A stretch of 64,000 bases of DNA. It comes from JBBIWA01 sp037439425. GTDB taxonomy: Bacteria; Acidobacteriota; Blastocatellia; RBC074. A program made the position numbers and the translations under genes. Of the stretch, positions 49,465-60,457 are shown in pieces; within the stretch, counting starts at the first letter, position 1, and the number at the start of each line of letters is the position of its first letter. The stretch is from the NCBI GenBank assembly GCA_037439425.1, contig JBBIWA010000003.1, positions 139,419-203,418 on the forward strand, in the 5' to 3' direction. Below the pieces are notes generated by a model. That model made no database searches. It was given only the letters and a program-made list of their open reading frames with translations, and was not told the origin of the DNA.

Positions 49465-50400
49465 ATGTCTGCTATCACTACCGACAAACTGACGATTCGC
49501 TTTGGCGATTTTACGGCTGTCAATCAGGTCTCTCTGACGGTCAACAAGGGCGAGATTTTCGGTCTTCTCGGTCCGAATGGCTCCGGCAAGACGACACTAA
49601 TCAAAGCGCTGTGCGGACTTTTGAAACCAGCTTCTGGCAAAGGCACGGTGCTCGGTTATGACTGCGTGACTGAGGCGGATCAGATTCGCCAGCACGTCGG
49701 GTATATGTCGCAGAACTTCAGCCTCTATGTCGATCTGACAGTCAGAGAAAATCTCGAATTCTACGCTGGCGTTTATGGTCTGCGTGGCAACTATCGCCAG
49801 CAGCGCATTAGTGAGGTCGTCGCCATGACGCATCTGGAACTGTATCTGGAGCGACGCGCGGGCAAGCTTTCAGGTGGCTGGAAGCAACGGCTGGCGCTCG
49901 CTTGCGCTTTCATCCACGAACCAGAGTTGATGTTTCTGGATGAACCGACAGCAGGGATTGACCCGGTGGCGCGGCGCGAGTTGTGGGACCTGCTTTTTCA
50001 ACTTTCAGGCCAGGGAGTGACCTTCTTCGTCACGACGCATTACATGGACGAAGCAGAGAGGTGCGGGCGTGTCGGTTATATCTACCTGTCGAACCTGATC
50101 GCCTATGGCACGCCTGACGAGTTAAAGGAGATCCGGGAAGTCTCGCCATCAGGGACGCAGCGCATCGAAGTCTACACGCCACACACGGCCGCGGCGCTGG
50201 CGCTGCTGAGAAAACAACCTTATGTTCGTTCGGCGACCATCTTCGGCCAGTCAATTCACCTCCTGATGGAAGCCTCGGTCAGTCTCAAAGAAGTCAAAAA
50301 CGATCTGGCGCGCAATGGCTTCACTGAAGCGGAGATTCGTCCTATTCTCCCTTCGCTCGAAGATGTGTTCGTCGCGCTGACGCAAGCATTGAAAGAATAG
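49465..50400 (+). CDS. ABC transporter ATP-binding protein (YbhF-like)
   Basis: 311 residues from ATG 49465. A GTG at 49402 is in frame, but the extra residues come from a GAGTGACGAGTGAGG-type repetitive stretch. Walker A is GLLGPNGSGKTTLIKAL (about 33-49), the Q loop is GYMSQNFSLY, the signature is LSGGWKQRLALAC, Walker B is LMFLDEPTAGIDP and the switch is FVTTHYMDEAERC. The C-terminal 80 residues form the usual extension of drug/lipid-type exporters. Unlike E. coli YbhF it has only one ATPase domain, so it must dimerise. The permease begins 2 nt downstream. Confidence 0.95.
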   Translation: MSAITTDKLTIRFGDFTAVNQVSLTVNKGEIFGLLGPNGSGKTTLIKALCGLLKPASGKGTVLGYDCVTEADQIRQHVGYMSQNFSLYVDLTVRENLEFYAGVYGLRGNYRQQRISEVVAMTHLELYLERRAGKLSGGWKQRLALACAFIHEPELMFLDEPTAGIDPVARRELWDLLFQLSGQGVTFFVTTHYMDEAERCGRVGYIYLSNLIAYGTPDELKEIREVSPSGTQRIEVYTPHTAAALALLRKQPYVRSATIFGQSIHLLMEASVSLKEVKNDLARNGFTEAEIRPILPSLEDVFVALTQALKE

Positions 50401-50402
50401 CC

Positions 50403-51554
50403 ATGGCCACTGAACAAAACCCTGTTCGCCGCCTCAGCCCTTTCACAGGGTTGCTGCCAGTGCTGCGCAAAGAGGCGATTCACATTCGGCGCGACCCGAT
50501 GGCGCTCTTTCTGACCGTCTTCATCCCCGTGGTGCAACTGCTTCTGCTCGGCTATGCGATCAACACCAATGTGCGCGACATCGCGACGGTGGTTTACGAT
50601 GCAGCGCAGACACAGGAGAGTCGCCGGCTGCTTGAGCGTTTCATCAACTCGGATAGCTTCCGAGTGGTCAAGTATGTGATGTCAGACAACGCTATGAATG
50701 CAGAGCTCATAGCTGGGCGGGCACGAGTCGGGATCAAGATCCCCCCCGACTATTCGCGCCGCTTGCTTGCAGGCGACACAGCTAGCATCCTGGTACTGGT
50801 TGACGGATCGGATTCGCTGGTCGCGGGTGAAGCATCTAATGTCGCCAATGCAATTGCACTGCAGGAATCACTGGAGCGCGCCTTGAACGTGCTGGCAATC
50901 AGAGGCTCGTTGCCGGTCGAAGCGCGTCGCAAGATGCTTTTCAATCCGGATTCACGCTCGCCGAACTTTTTGATCCCTGGCATGATCGTAGTGCTACTGC
51001 AAATTATGACCGTGCTGCTTACCGCGCTGGCGATTGTGCGCGAGCGCGAGCGGGGCACGCTTGAACAATTGTATATGACGCCGGTCAGGCCGTTTGGGCT
51101 GATGATCGGTAAGATGGTGCCTTATGCTGTTGTTGGCTTTACCGAGCTCTGCGTGGTGCTGACGATTATGCGCTGGGTTTTTCGGGTGCCCATTCAAGGG
51201 AGCGTCTTTCTCCTGCTTCTACTTGCGCTTCCCTTCATTTTGACCATGCTGGGCCTCGGCCTTTTGATCTCCACACGCGCGCACTCGCAAATGGAGGCGA
51301 TGCAGATGGCTTTTGGGACGATGCTTCCCTCGATCTTTCTCTCCGGCTACATCTTTCCTATCGAAGCGATGCCCGGCCTGTTTCAGTGGATCAGCCACAT
51401 CATCCCGGCGACCTACCTGATTCAGATCTCGCGCGGCATCATTTTGCGCGGCGCGAGCTTTTTCGACCTCTGGCCTCAGGCAGTGGTCCTGACCCTCATG
51501 AGCTTTGCCCTGCTCATCACCAGCGCAGCGCGATTCCGAAAGAGGGCGGGGTGA
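50403..51554 (+). CDS. ABC-2 type permease (YbhR/YbhS-like)
   Basis: 383 residues. The first membrane helix (about 38-58, ALFLTVFIPVVQLLLLGYAI) is followed by a large extracytoplasmic loop (about 60-190), and then five helices with the ABC-2 signature (ALAIVRERERGTLEQLYMTP, and FLSGYIFPIEAMPGLFQWIS before the last helix). Only one permease gene is present, so the transporter is probably a homodimer. With the fusion protein and ATPase it forms a complete tripartite exporter; by analogy the cargo may be cations or hydrophobic drugs, which the sequence cannot decide. Confidence 0.94.
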   Translation: MATEQNPVRRLSPFTGLLPVLRKEAIHIRRDPMALFLTVFIPVVQLLLLGYAINTNVRDIATVVYDAAQTQESRRLLERFINSDSFRVVKYVMSDNAMNAELIAGRARVGIKIPPDYSRRLLAGDTASILVLVDGSDSLVAGEASNVANAIALQESLERALNVLAIRGSLPVEARRKMLFNPDSRSPNFLIPGMIVVLLQIMTVLLTALAIVRERERGTLEQLYMTPVRPFGLMIGKMVPYAVVGFTELCVVLTIMRWVFRVPIQGSVFLLLLLALPFILTMLGLGLLISTRAHSQMEAMQMAFGTMLPSIFLSGYIFPIEAMPGLFQWISHIIPATYLIQISRGIILRGASFFDLWPQAVVLTLMSFALLITSAARFRKRAG

Positions 51555-51787
51555 GGAACTGCTCGCCTCTCCAATGAGCGGAAGAGGAATAACCTGCAGC
51601 AGTTTTGCTAAAGTTCTTGAATTTCCCTGACCAGATCGCCTATACTGCGCCTGGCCCATCAATAAATCACGTCGCCCCACATCAGCCTTGAGAATTTTTC
51701 CCGAACGAACCTCGCGGCAGAAGTATCGCTGACTACCATCTGCTGCCTGATAAGACAAGTCACCACTGCCCCGGTAAAACTACTACT

Positions 51788-53194
51788 ATGTTGACAACTA
51801 CTACCTCACACAGCCTGATTGCAGGCACTACGGGCATGCTCTCAATGCCCGCCAATCCGCTCCAGAAATGGCTCGCTGCGCTCGAAGCCCAGAACAAATC
51901 TGAGCTATTGCTTGAGCTGGAGATGTGGATCAAGTGCTTTGACCGCTTCTTCCGCGTCAAAAATCATCCGCTCTCAGAAGAGGAGACGCGCGATGTAGTG
52001 CGCCGTGATTTCTCTGAAGAACTCAAGATTGTCCGCAGCGTGAGTTTGCGGATGCTCCAGCTCTGCACAGAGATCCTGACAGCTGAGCGGGCCGAATCGC
52101 TTAACTTTGGCCACTACGTCGAGACTCAACTCAAACAAGATGATGTGGCAAGCGGATTGGCTGAAAGCCTGATCAGGCAAATGACACCTCAAGATTCGCT
52201 CTCCCTGTTGATCGAATCACTCTCAGACCTGCGCTTGATCCTGGATGGGCTAGCCCAGCTACCGGCTGTCAGCTTTCAGACTTTCACCAGTGCCGGCAAG
52301 TTGATTAACCGCGAGATCAAGCGCTGCCGCTATATCGAGCTGCTGTTGGTTCACAAATTCAAGCCCCAATACGACCGCATTGATCACCAACAGATCACGG
52401 CGATCATCAAGAGTCTCAAAGACCCGTCCCTACGCCAGGATGTCGCCAAAGTGTTTCTCGAAGTCTTCCGCTTGCTCCGTTACCTGGGATTTATCGAGGC
52501 GGACCTGCGCGATGACCGGCCGCTGAAGCGAGCCTTACTGATTTTCGCCTTAATTAACTCTGAAGCGCGTCTGTTGCTCGATTTCATCGAAAATAAGCTG
52601 CTGCTTTCTCACCAGCTGAAGGAAGAGACAAACGAGGCGATTGCGGTGACGGCTTATGCCATGAGGATGGAACTCAATAAGGTCTTCGGGCGCGAGTTAG
52701 TCGGCTTTGTCCATCTGCGACAGGCTCCGCCTATCTACGCCAAGGTCGAGAACTCCCACGGGATGTTGTGCAACTGTCTGCAACAGACGATCGTCAGCTT
52801 CGCCAGGGCCTTTGATCCAAACTTTGAGGGCACCAACATCTTTGAAAACTTCCAGACCCGCTTCCAGCAATCCTGCCAGTTGCGTGCCGACATTTGGAAG
52901 CTGATATGTCATCTCCGCCACTTCGAGGCGCGCGCCGACAAGAGTCACATTGCCCCCCTAATCGAAGCGCTCGCCAATTTCCGCGATGGTTCACTGAGAT
53001 TTCTGATGTACAAGGACTGGGATCAATACGAGCAGTTCTACGAAGAAGTCATCTCCTCGCGCGACAATCAGGAACTGGCCCAGGTGCTTCACCGCTTTGT
53101 AACCTATCTCGAAACGCTGCTGGGACAGGTCAATTTGCGAGCGGTGCTGGCCAATCATCCCTTTGATTATCCAAAGGTGGAAGTCGCCGATTAG
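51788..53194 (+). CDS. Large all-helical cytoplasmic protein of unknown function
   Basis: 468 residues with no signal peptide, membrane helix or enzyme motif. Apart from a Thr/Ser/Gly-rich start (1-20) it is predicted almost entirely helical, with heptad-like Leu spacing (PQDSLSLLIESLSDLRLILD, REIKRCRYIELLLVHKFKPQ, RALLIFALINSEARLLLDFI). Conserved-looking aromatic and His positions (NSHGMLCNCLQQTIVSFARA, ICHLRHFEARADKSHIAPLI) occur in the C-terminal half. I do not recognise a family. An ATG at 51836 is an alternative start because the first has no ribosome site. It is preceded by the exporter operon at a 233-nt distance and followed by the candidate small RNA. Confidence 0.75.
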   Translation: MLTTTTSHSLIAGTTGMLSMPANPLQKWLAALEAQNKSELLLELEMWIKCFDRFFRVKNHPLSEEETRDVVRRDFSEELKIVRSVSLRMLQLCTEILTAERAESLNFGHYVETQLKQDDVASGLAESLIRQMTPQDSLSLLIESLSDLRLILDGLAQLPAVSFQTFTSAGKLINREIKRCRYIELLLVHKFKPQYDRIDHQQITAIIKSLKDPSLRQDVAKVFLEVFRLLRYLGFIEADLRDDRPLKRALLIFALINSEARLLLDFIENKLLLSHQLKEETNEAIAVTAYAMRMELNKVFGRELVGFVHLRQAPPIYAKVENSHGMLCNCLQQTIVSFARAFDPNFEGTNIFENFQTRFQQSCQLRADIWKLICHLRHFEARADKSHIAPLIEALANFRDGSLRFLMYKDWDQYEQFYEEVISSRDNQELAQVLHRFVTYLETLLGQVNLRAVLANHPFDYPKVEVAD

Positions 53195-53275
53195 ATAGGA
53201 GTCAAAATCAAATCGCAGTTGATCCAATCAGATCGCGCAACATTCTCTCGCCATGGAGGTGCAGATTTTTCCATA

Positions 53276-53304
53276 TTTATATTTCGCAAACGACCTGTTA
53301 TAGT
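53276..53304 (+). promoter_or_regulatory. Sigma-70 promoter of a candidate small RNA
   Basis: TTTATA (4 of 6) at 53276-53281, a 17-nt spacer, and TATAGT (5 of 6) at 53299-53304. No protein-coding gene follows in this direction. Confidence 0.5.
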
Positions 53305-53310
53305 TGCTTG

Positions 53311-53383
53311 TGCAGGACCGAACCCGTCCTTGGCGGCGGATGTAGGCACTGCTTTCTACCCTGACAAACGTCAGGGTTTTTCT
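53311..53383 (+). ncRNA. Candidate small RNA (about 73 nt) with its own promoter and terminator
   Basis: A transcript from the promoter at 53276-53304 would begin near 53311 and end at the intrinsic terminator at 53359-53381. It contains AGGAC-cgaaccc-GTCCT and GCAG...CTGC pairings. The only reading frame is an 11-codon GTG frame. It matches no RNA family that I recognise. It lies between the helical unknown protein and the end of the broken DUF3800 gene. Confidence 0.4.
53359..53381 (+). terminator. Intrinsic terminator
   Basis: CCCTGAC-aaac-GTCAGGG followed by TTTTTCTTT on the plus strand, a textbook Rho-independent terminator. It can end the candidate small RNA or the transcript of the 51788-53194 gene. 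The stop codon of the broken minus-strand gene falls inside the hairpin. Confidence 0.85.
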
Positions 53384-54183
53384 TTATATGGGCCTGGGCG
53401 GATAATGCCTTCCGGGTCACGAGTACTTGCTTCCCGCACCAGAATCGGCGACAGCGGGTTGAATGCCTGGTCAAGTCCATACTTCGTCTTAGATGGAACT
53501 GGGCGTTCGCGTCGCAGCAGTGCATATGCACAGAAATCGGCTAACTGAACAAAGTAGGACTGCTCCGATTTCTTGAAAACCGGGTCTTCAATAATCCGCT
53601 CAAGCGGCAGATTTTTAGTCGCCTTGCCATTGTCCCGCCAAACACCGAAGCGACTAGGGATAGGGTTATAGACGCCCATCCGTCGCGCCAGACGTGTGTA
53701 AGGCGCTTCTTTCTTATTCTCATCTTCATTGGCGTGATACTGGTAGCCATCCGTCGCGCCAGACGTGTGTAAGGCGCTTCTTTCCCCTCATCACAAATCA
53801 GAATCGTTCGGCTATCCCATGCTTGCATCGTGCGGTTAATGCGACTTTGGCAGCTGCTCGAAGGCGCGCTCATCCTCTTTAGCTGGGAAGAGGGCATTGA
53901 ACAATCTGACTCCCGGCAAGTTCGCCACCATCTGCAGCGCATCCTTGAAAATCTGGCAGCGTTGTCCTTTCGCCACTACTCTATCAGCAATTCGTCCTCG
54001 CCCTGAGACAAACTTCCAGGCGTGCAGTTCAGTGTAGATGTAGATGCCGTCGCTCTCCCGCAGATTGCGGCGGAAGTGTCGCACTTGCTCAAAGGCATTG
54101 CGCCACTCATCGGCAGGGATGGCTAGCGCTGAGAATACGCTTAACTGCTCGTCTCGTGAATCGTCAATGTAGACCAAGTGCAT
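53371..54183 (-). pseudogene. DUF3800-type protein gene, broken by an indel and a 71-nt tandem duplication
   Basis: ATG 54183 (after AAGGGGAACT) reads MHLVYIDDSRDEQLSVFSAL, the DUF3800 N-terminus with its Asp pair, through LFPAKEDERAFEQL. An extra base near 53849-53850 shifts the frame; sense resumes as QSRINRTMQAWDSRTILICD and GKEAPYTRLARRM. Then the 38-nt sequence at 53747-53784 recurs at 53676-53713 (period 71 nt, not a multiple of 3). After the second copy the first frame returns as GVYNPIPSRFGVWRDNG and runs through QSYFVQLADFCAYALLRRE to the stop at 53371. The gene is therefore dead, probably recently. DUF3800 proteins have an RNase H-like fold of uncertain role and often travel with mobile or defence loci. 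Confidence 0.8.
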
Positions 54184-54399
54184 AGTTCCCCTTACAACCT
54201 CGCCAACCATCCGTCACTCTTAATCTACTCTTTTTCCCATTCCTTACACTATCTTCTCCATATCATCTCACGCCCCTTGGCCATCGCGTTGAGCCCATGC
54301 CACCGCAATCCACCGTCAGGCATCCTTTGCCCCGCCTGCATCCTGATCAAGCGCGCGTATATCAAGCAGGTGCCACTCTTGAGACAAAACGACTTAGCC

Positions 54400-57070
54400 T
54401 TATCTCGAAGCTTTCTTCTCGATTCTTGCCTTCGCCTGTTTGGGCAAACTGATCATATTGGCAAACAATCGGTATGCTCCTGGCACGCCTGCGGGCAACT
54501 GCCGGAACCAGGCATAGGCAGTGTAAATGTAGTAGCCTTTGCCGTACTGCGCAATCAACTGGCCCCCTTTGAGTTGATTACCGCTTTCATCAGGCGCGGC
54601 CACGAGCGGCGTGTAGCGCTCGTCCCAGTCGCTTAAGAAATACAACCCTCGTTCTTGTACCCAGCCTTTCCAATCTGCTGCCGTGATCTGGTTCGGGAAG
54701 TTAAAGAGCGGATGATCCGGCACCAGCACCGTTACAGGTGCCTCCTCATCGGCCACACGCAAGCCACGCTCATCCATCTTCAGCGGGTAAGGCGCAAAGT
54801 TGCCACGTCCAAACTCCGTCTTGTTGTATTGCACGATGAGCGTGCCGCCGCCAGCAACGTAATCAAGCAACCGCTTGTTGTTGGCAATCACGCCCTCGTT
54901 CACTTCATAGACGCGAATGCCGAGGATGATCGTGTCATAGACGGACAGGTCACCCGAAGCCAGCTCAGAGGCGCTGATCATTTGCACGTCAACGCCGAGT
55001 TGTTTGAGCGCCTCGGGCACCTCATCACCACTGCCCATCACGTAGCCGACTTTGAGACCCGGCGCGACTTTGACATTAAAAAGCTCTGCTCTGGCCGCTG
55101 CTGGATGATAGACCAGATGCGTCTCAATATGCGGATACGCGATAAGGGTGTAGCCGCTTGCGTACTGCTGTCCCGCCGCTTCGGCAATGGCTTTGAGCTG
55201 AAAACTGCCGCTTGCGCCCGGTGGCGGCGTGATGCGGAAGATGCGCGCTGTCTTTTCACCTTGCTGCGTGAATGCCAGCGGGCGGCTGTCAGCTTCAACC
55301 CTCCAGCCCGGTGGCGCCATCAGTTTCACGGTGCCCTGCGTGGCGCGGCGGGCGTTGTGTGTGACTTCAACCGAGACCTCACGCGTTCGGTCTTTGCTCT
55401 CTTGCGGAATGACCAGCAACGAGGGGCGCAGCGCGACGGCAAGCAGCGGAGCGATTTTGAGTTCGCGCCGGATCTCGCCGAAAGTCTTATCGGCGAAGCG
55501 ATACTCAACTGGTTGCTGTATGATCACACGCTCGCCACCTAACTCGATTTCGACTTGCGCAGCAAGGCGCGGTGGAGCAAATGGCAGATTGCGCGGCATC
55601 TGTTGGTCCCACTCGAACTCGTCGCGCGTACGCTCACGCTGGAGCCAGTAAGGTTGAGTCGGCGGTTCGTCAGCGGGAACCGCAGCGCGAAAGCGCAGGC
55701 TCAGATCGGCGCGTTCGCGGAGGCGGAAGAATGGCAGTGTTGCGCTTGCTGGCTCCGCTTCCGCTTGAAGCAGCTCGATACGCCAGCTCGCAGGGGCAAG
55801 CAGCTTAACGAGTGGGGCGCTGCGCCTGGCACTGTTCTCACTCGCACTCATTGCGCGAGAGCCAAGATAAAGATTTACCGTCACATCAACCGCCTCACCC
55901 GGCGTGACGATCTCAGCGTTGCTCAACGCATCCACCACCACGCCGTGCGCCTTGATGAGAGCATCACTGAACTCTCGCTCCTTGCGCGCCAACATCCCAT
56001 CGACGTTAGCGCGTGCGACAGGATCGAGATCGCCAAGCGTGTGACGCAGAGCGCGCACCTCGCGCAAGCCAGCAACCAGATACGGTGCAATCTGCTCAGG
56101 ATGCTCAACGCGGTATTCGGTCATAGCTCGCGCTGCCAGTTCTTTGATCCTCGCCAAGGCAGGCAACAATCGGTCTCCTGCCTGGCCCGCAAACTTCGCG
56201 ATGCCTGTGATGCTCGTATCAATACCGGTGAAAAGCGAACTCTCCTTCTCCGGCACGTTGACCAAGCTCTGCAAGCGTGGGAACGACTGCACTCGCGTGC
56301 CGCGCGCTTGAATCATACCGAAGTCTTGCGAGCGATGTTTGCTGCGCCCTTCAGCTGCGAGTTCAGCATACGAGCGGCCCAGTACTGGATCGAACTGGCC
56401 GACATCAAATTCCGCACGCGGCCCCTGTGCCTGACCGAAGGTGCGGCCATAGACTTTGATCACCTGCCACGGTTGTAATCCTTCTTCGAGTTGTTCAGGG
56501 AAGCGGGTAGGATCAGCAGCTGCTCGGATCGCTTCAAAGGTGAGCAACCCGGCCGCTTGATGCTGGCCGTGCCCATCGCGCGCAGTGCCGCTGAAGCCGT
56601 TGACGACAATGAGCGGGCGCATCAGGCGCATCACGCGCACCATATCACCGAGGATTGCCTCCTTGTTCCATCTTCTTAAAGTCTCTTCCAGCGAACGCGT
56701 GAAGCCGAAATCGAAAGCACGCGTGAAGTATTGCTCTGCGCCATCCAGCTTGCGCGCTGCGAGCAATTCTTCTGTGCGTAGGATGCCGAGGCTTTCCCAC
56801 AGCTCTGGCCCGATCCCGTTCTGCCCGCCTTCGCCGCGAGTGAGCGAGAGGTAAGCCGCCCGCGCCCCCTCTCCACGGGCTAGAAAGGCGAGCAACTCAG
56901 TGCTTTCATCGTCAGGATGTGCGCCCGTGTGGAGCACACTGGCAATGGTCTGTAGCCGCCGCAGAGCGAGCGCTAAACCGGTTGCGCCGCGATCCTCCGG
57001 CGCAGGGCGGGTGTCGGCAGTAACAAACACGAGTGCGAACTGAAAGCTTAATGCAAGGACGAGCAGATGA

Positions 57071-57087
<17 letters not shown>
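54400..57087 (-). CDS. Secreted PIG-L family deacetylase, large form
   Basis: 895 residues. A signal peptide (1-24) is followed by a GlcNAc-deacetylase (PIG-L/BshB/MshB-type) domain: zinc-binding AHPDDES at 56-62, then LSLTRGEGGQNGIGPEL and ARDGHGQHQAAG, the third His ligand region. About 300-640 is beta-rich with Ig-like spacing, and a ThuA/glutamine-amidotransferase-like C-terminal domain (about 680-880) contains YDTIILGIRVYEVNEGV and GGGTLIVQYN. This long architecture is typical of Acidobacteriota and Bacteroidota. It probably deacetylates an N-acetylated sugar outside the cytoplasm. It overlaps the symporter gene by 17 nt, so the imported solute may be its product. Confidence 0.92.
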
Positions 57088-58768
<1,681 letters not shown>

Positions 58769-58776
58769 GCGGTTAC

Positions 58777-58908
58777 CTATGGCTCGAACAGCCGCGAAAA
58801 GAGCCACAATCCTACGATCAACGCAGCGGTGTAAATGATCACTGCGATGTAGACCCGGCCCCAGTGTGGATAGTCGGGCTTATTGCTCGCTTGCGGTGAA
58901 TGCTCCAT
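58777..58908 (-). CDS. Small single-helix membrane protein partnered with the SSS symporter
   Basis: 43 residues: a polar N-terminus (MEHSPQASNKPDYPHWGR) followed by one membrane helix (YIAVIIYTAALIVGLWLFS) and a short tail. AGGAAG lies 3-4 nt before the ATG. The symporter start codon is 8 nt downstream, so the two are co-translated. Small accessory helices next to SSS genes are known (for example in acetate and solute permease operons), which suggests a subunit role. Confidence 0.75.
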   Translation of the reverse strand: MEHSPQASNKPDYPHWGRVYIAVIIYTAALIVGLWLFSRLFEP

Positions 58909-59147
58909 TTCTTCCTTTTTGTTTGCTGCTGAATTCCACAGACACCTGGCCCAGACTCTGCTCCCATCTTTCACCCGGGCTAGAGATCCAAGCCGGGTAG
59001 GCGCGCGTCTCGCGCGCCAAGCTCGAGGTGGGATTAACTCGTCCGGCAGGAGCACTAAAGAGACATATGCAGGAGAAGAAGTACTTTGCCGGATTCATTT
59101 CCGTCCCGCGCCAAGCTCAGCGCGCGAGTGACATTCTCCCCTTTCCT

Positions 59148-59684
59148 CTATTCCTCGCTCAGCTCAGCAGGACTCAAATTTCGATTGACCAGATCGCGAT
59201 AGAGTCTCCGCTCCATAGCTCGCGCTTCCACCTCGAACCAGTTGTAACGATAGGTTTGCTCAAAGGAACGATAGCGCGCCAGCCCGAACGCCCACAAGCA
59301 GCTATAGGCCGCGCGAAATCTCCACCTCCCCCAGGTCTGGTATTGCAGACTGTGAGTCAGTTCGTGCCCCAGTAAGGCGAGACCAGCAACCGAATAAGGA
59401 TCGTAGCGGCCCGGCGCGAAATAGAGATGGTAGTAATCCGTATAGGCCGCAGCCGCTCTCGGCACATACCACGGAAGGCCTTCGTGAATGCGAATGGCCT
59501 CAAGATCCAGCCCTGGGAAACAGGGTGCAAGCAGTTCCTTCACACGCGCTGGTAGCTTCAGCGGCCAGCGCTTGATCATGGCCGGTTTGTTCCTGCGAGA
59601 GCAGCCACCCACCTTTTCTATTCTTGCTACCGGGCTCATGATCTCAAACTCACCACCTGGAGACATCTTAGACCTGATGGTCAC
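59148..59684 (-). CDS. DUF4157-like putative zinc metallopeptidase
   Basis: 178 residues. VKELLAPCFPGLDLEAIRIH begins a domain with the DUF4157 layout: YFAPGRYDPYSVAG, then GHELTHSLQ with H107, E108 and H111 as zinc ligands and the catalytic Glu. The C-terminus is aromatic and basic (YRSFEQTYRYNWFEVEARA). DUF4157 usually heads proteins linked to extracellular contractile injection systems or polymorphic toxins, but here it stands alone without such machinery in the window. The GTG start overlaps the stop of the Fic-like gene by 3-4 nt, so they are coupled. The true start may be an internal Met (residue 7, 16 or 36). Confidence 0.75.
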   Translation of the reverse strand: MTIRSKMSPGGEFEIMSPVARIEKVGGCSRRNKPAMIKRWPLKLPARVKELLAPCFPGLDLEAIRIHEGLPWYVPRAAAAYTDYYHLYFAPGRYDPYSVAGLALLGHELTHSLQYQTWGRWRFRAAYSCLWAFGLARYRSFEQTYRYNWFEVEARAMERRLYRDLVNRNLSPAELSEE

Positions 59685-60457
59685 TCTTCAACTGCCAGCC
59701 CCGCCTCGATCGTTCTGGTCAAGCTTTCGGCAAAAAACTCGACCAACGGTTGTGTCAACATCCGGAATGCAGCATCAATCACTGCACTGTAACGAGCAGC
59801 GGTAAGCTCATCGGCATAAATGATCAAAGGCGGCAACCCAGCGCGTTCAGTATAAAAGCTCGCCGTGAGCAATGCCATTTGCTCAGATTCGGAAGGAAAG
59901 GGCTGCAGATCAAGCATCCGCAGATAAACCAGAGACGCTTGCTCGACGGTGTGAATTTCAAAAAAGCTTGGCGCAGTGAACCACTCGAGCGCATTTTCCA
60001 CCAGGCGCGGCAAGATGGCTGCTGGCACAGGATTGTGAGCCGGGCTAAGAGGCGTGGCCTCGGAAGTACGGAAGAGGTGGCCTTCAGCATCGCTGCCGCT
60101 CAGCACGCGATAAAGCTCAGACAATCGTGCCAGCTTCATTTCAGCTCCTGATGCCGTGGCCCAGGCAGAAACCAGGCGCGCGGCGCGCAGCAATCTCACT
60201 GCCTTCTGCTCATCCACGCTCATCGCAGCAAGACTTTCAGGGGGAGCTGCGATGAGCCTGGCAATTTGTTCTTTGGTGACTTCGCGGCCTGCGCGCTGCA
60301 GGGCTTGACTGAGCTGCTGCGCGCGCAACCGAGCTTCAAGCTGAAGCTGGCCCTCGGACAACACTTGCGCCTGTTGCCACTGCTTACGCGCACGCTCCAA
60401 AGCGGTTGCCCAGGAGGCCGAAGAGCGCAAATTGTCATTGAAAACTGGAAGTTCCAT
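59681..60457 (-). CDS. Fic-fold protein with a degenerate active site
   Basis: 258 residues. The N-terminal 120 residues are helical (KQWQQAQVLSEGQLQLEARL). From about 128 the sequence follows the Fic layout: LFRTSEATPLSPAHNPVPAA, ILPRLVENALEWFTAP, HTVEQASLVYLRMLDLQPFP, then AGLPPLIIY. At the catalytic loop, where active enzymes have H-P-F-x-x-G-N-G-R, this protein has QPFPSESEQ (185-193), lacking the His, both Gly, the Asn and the Arg. It is therefore probably not an AMP-transferase but may keep a binding role. It is co-translated with the DUF4157-like gene. Confidence 0.72.
   Translation of the reverse strand: MELPVFNDNLRSSASWATALERARKQWQQAQVLSEGQLQLEARLRAQQLSQALQRAGREVTKEQIARLIAAPPESLAAMSVDEQKAVRLLRAARLVSAWATASGAEMKLARLSELYRVLSGSDAEGHLFRTSEATPLSPAHNPVPAAILPRLVENALEWFTAPSFFEIHTVEQASLVYLRMLDLQPFPSESEQMALLTASFYTERAGLPPLIIYADELTAARYSAVIDAAFRMLTQPLVEFFAESLTRTIEAGLAVEE

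Noticed and set aside
55555..56478. 307-codon plus-strand frame opposite the PIG-L gene (also 54655-55542)
   Set aside because: Antisense of a strong secreted deacetylase; rich in Arg/His/Gln as expected of a shadow frame.
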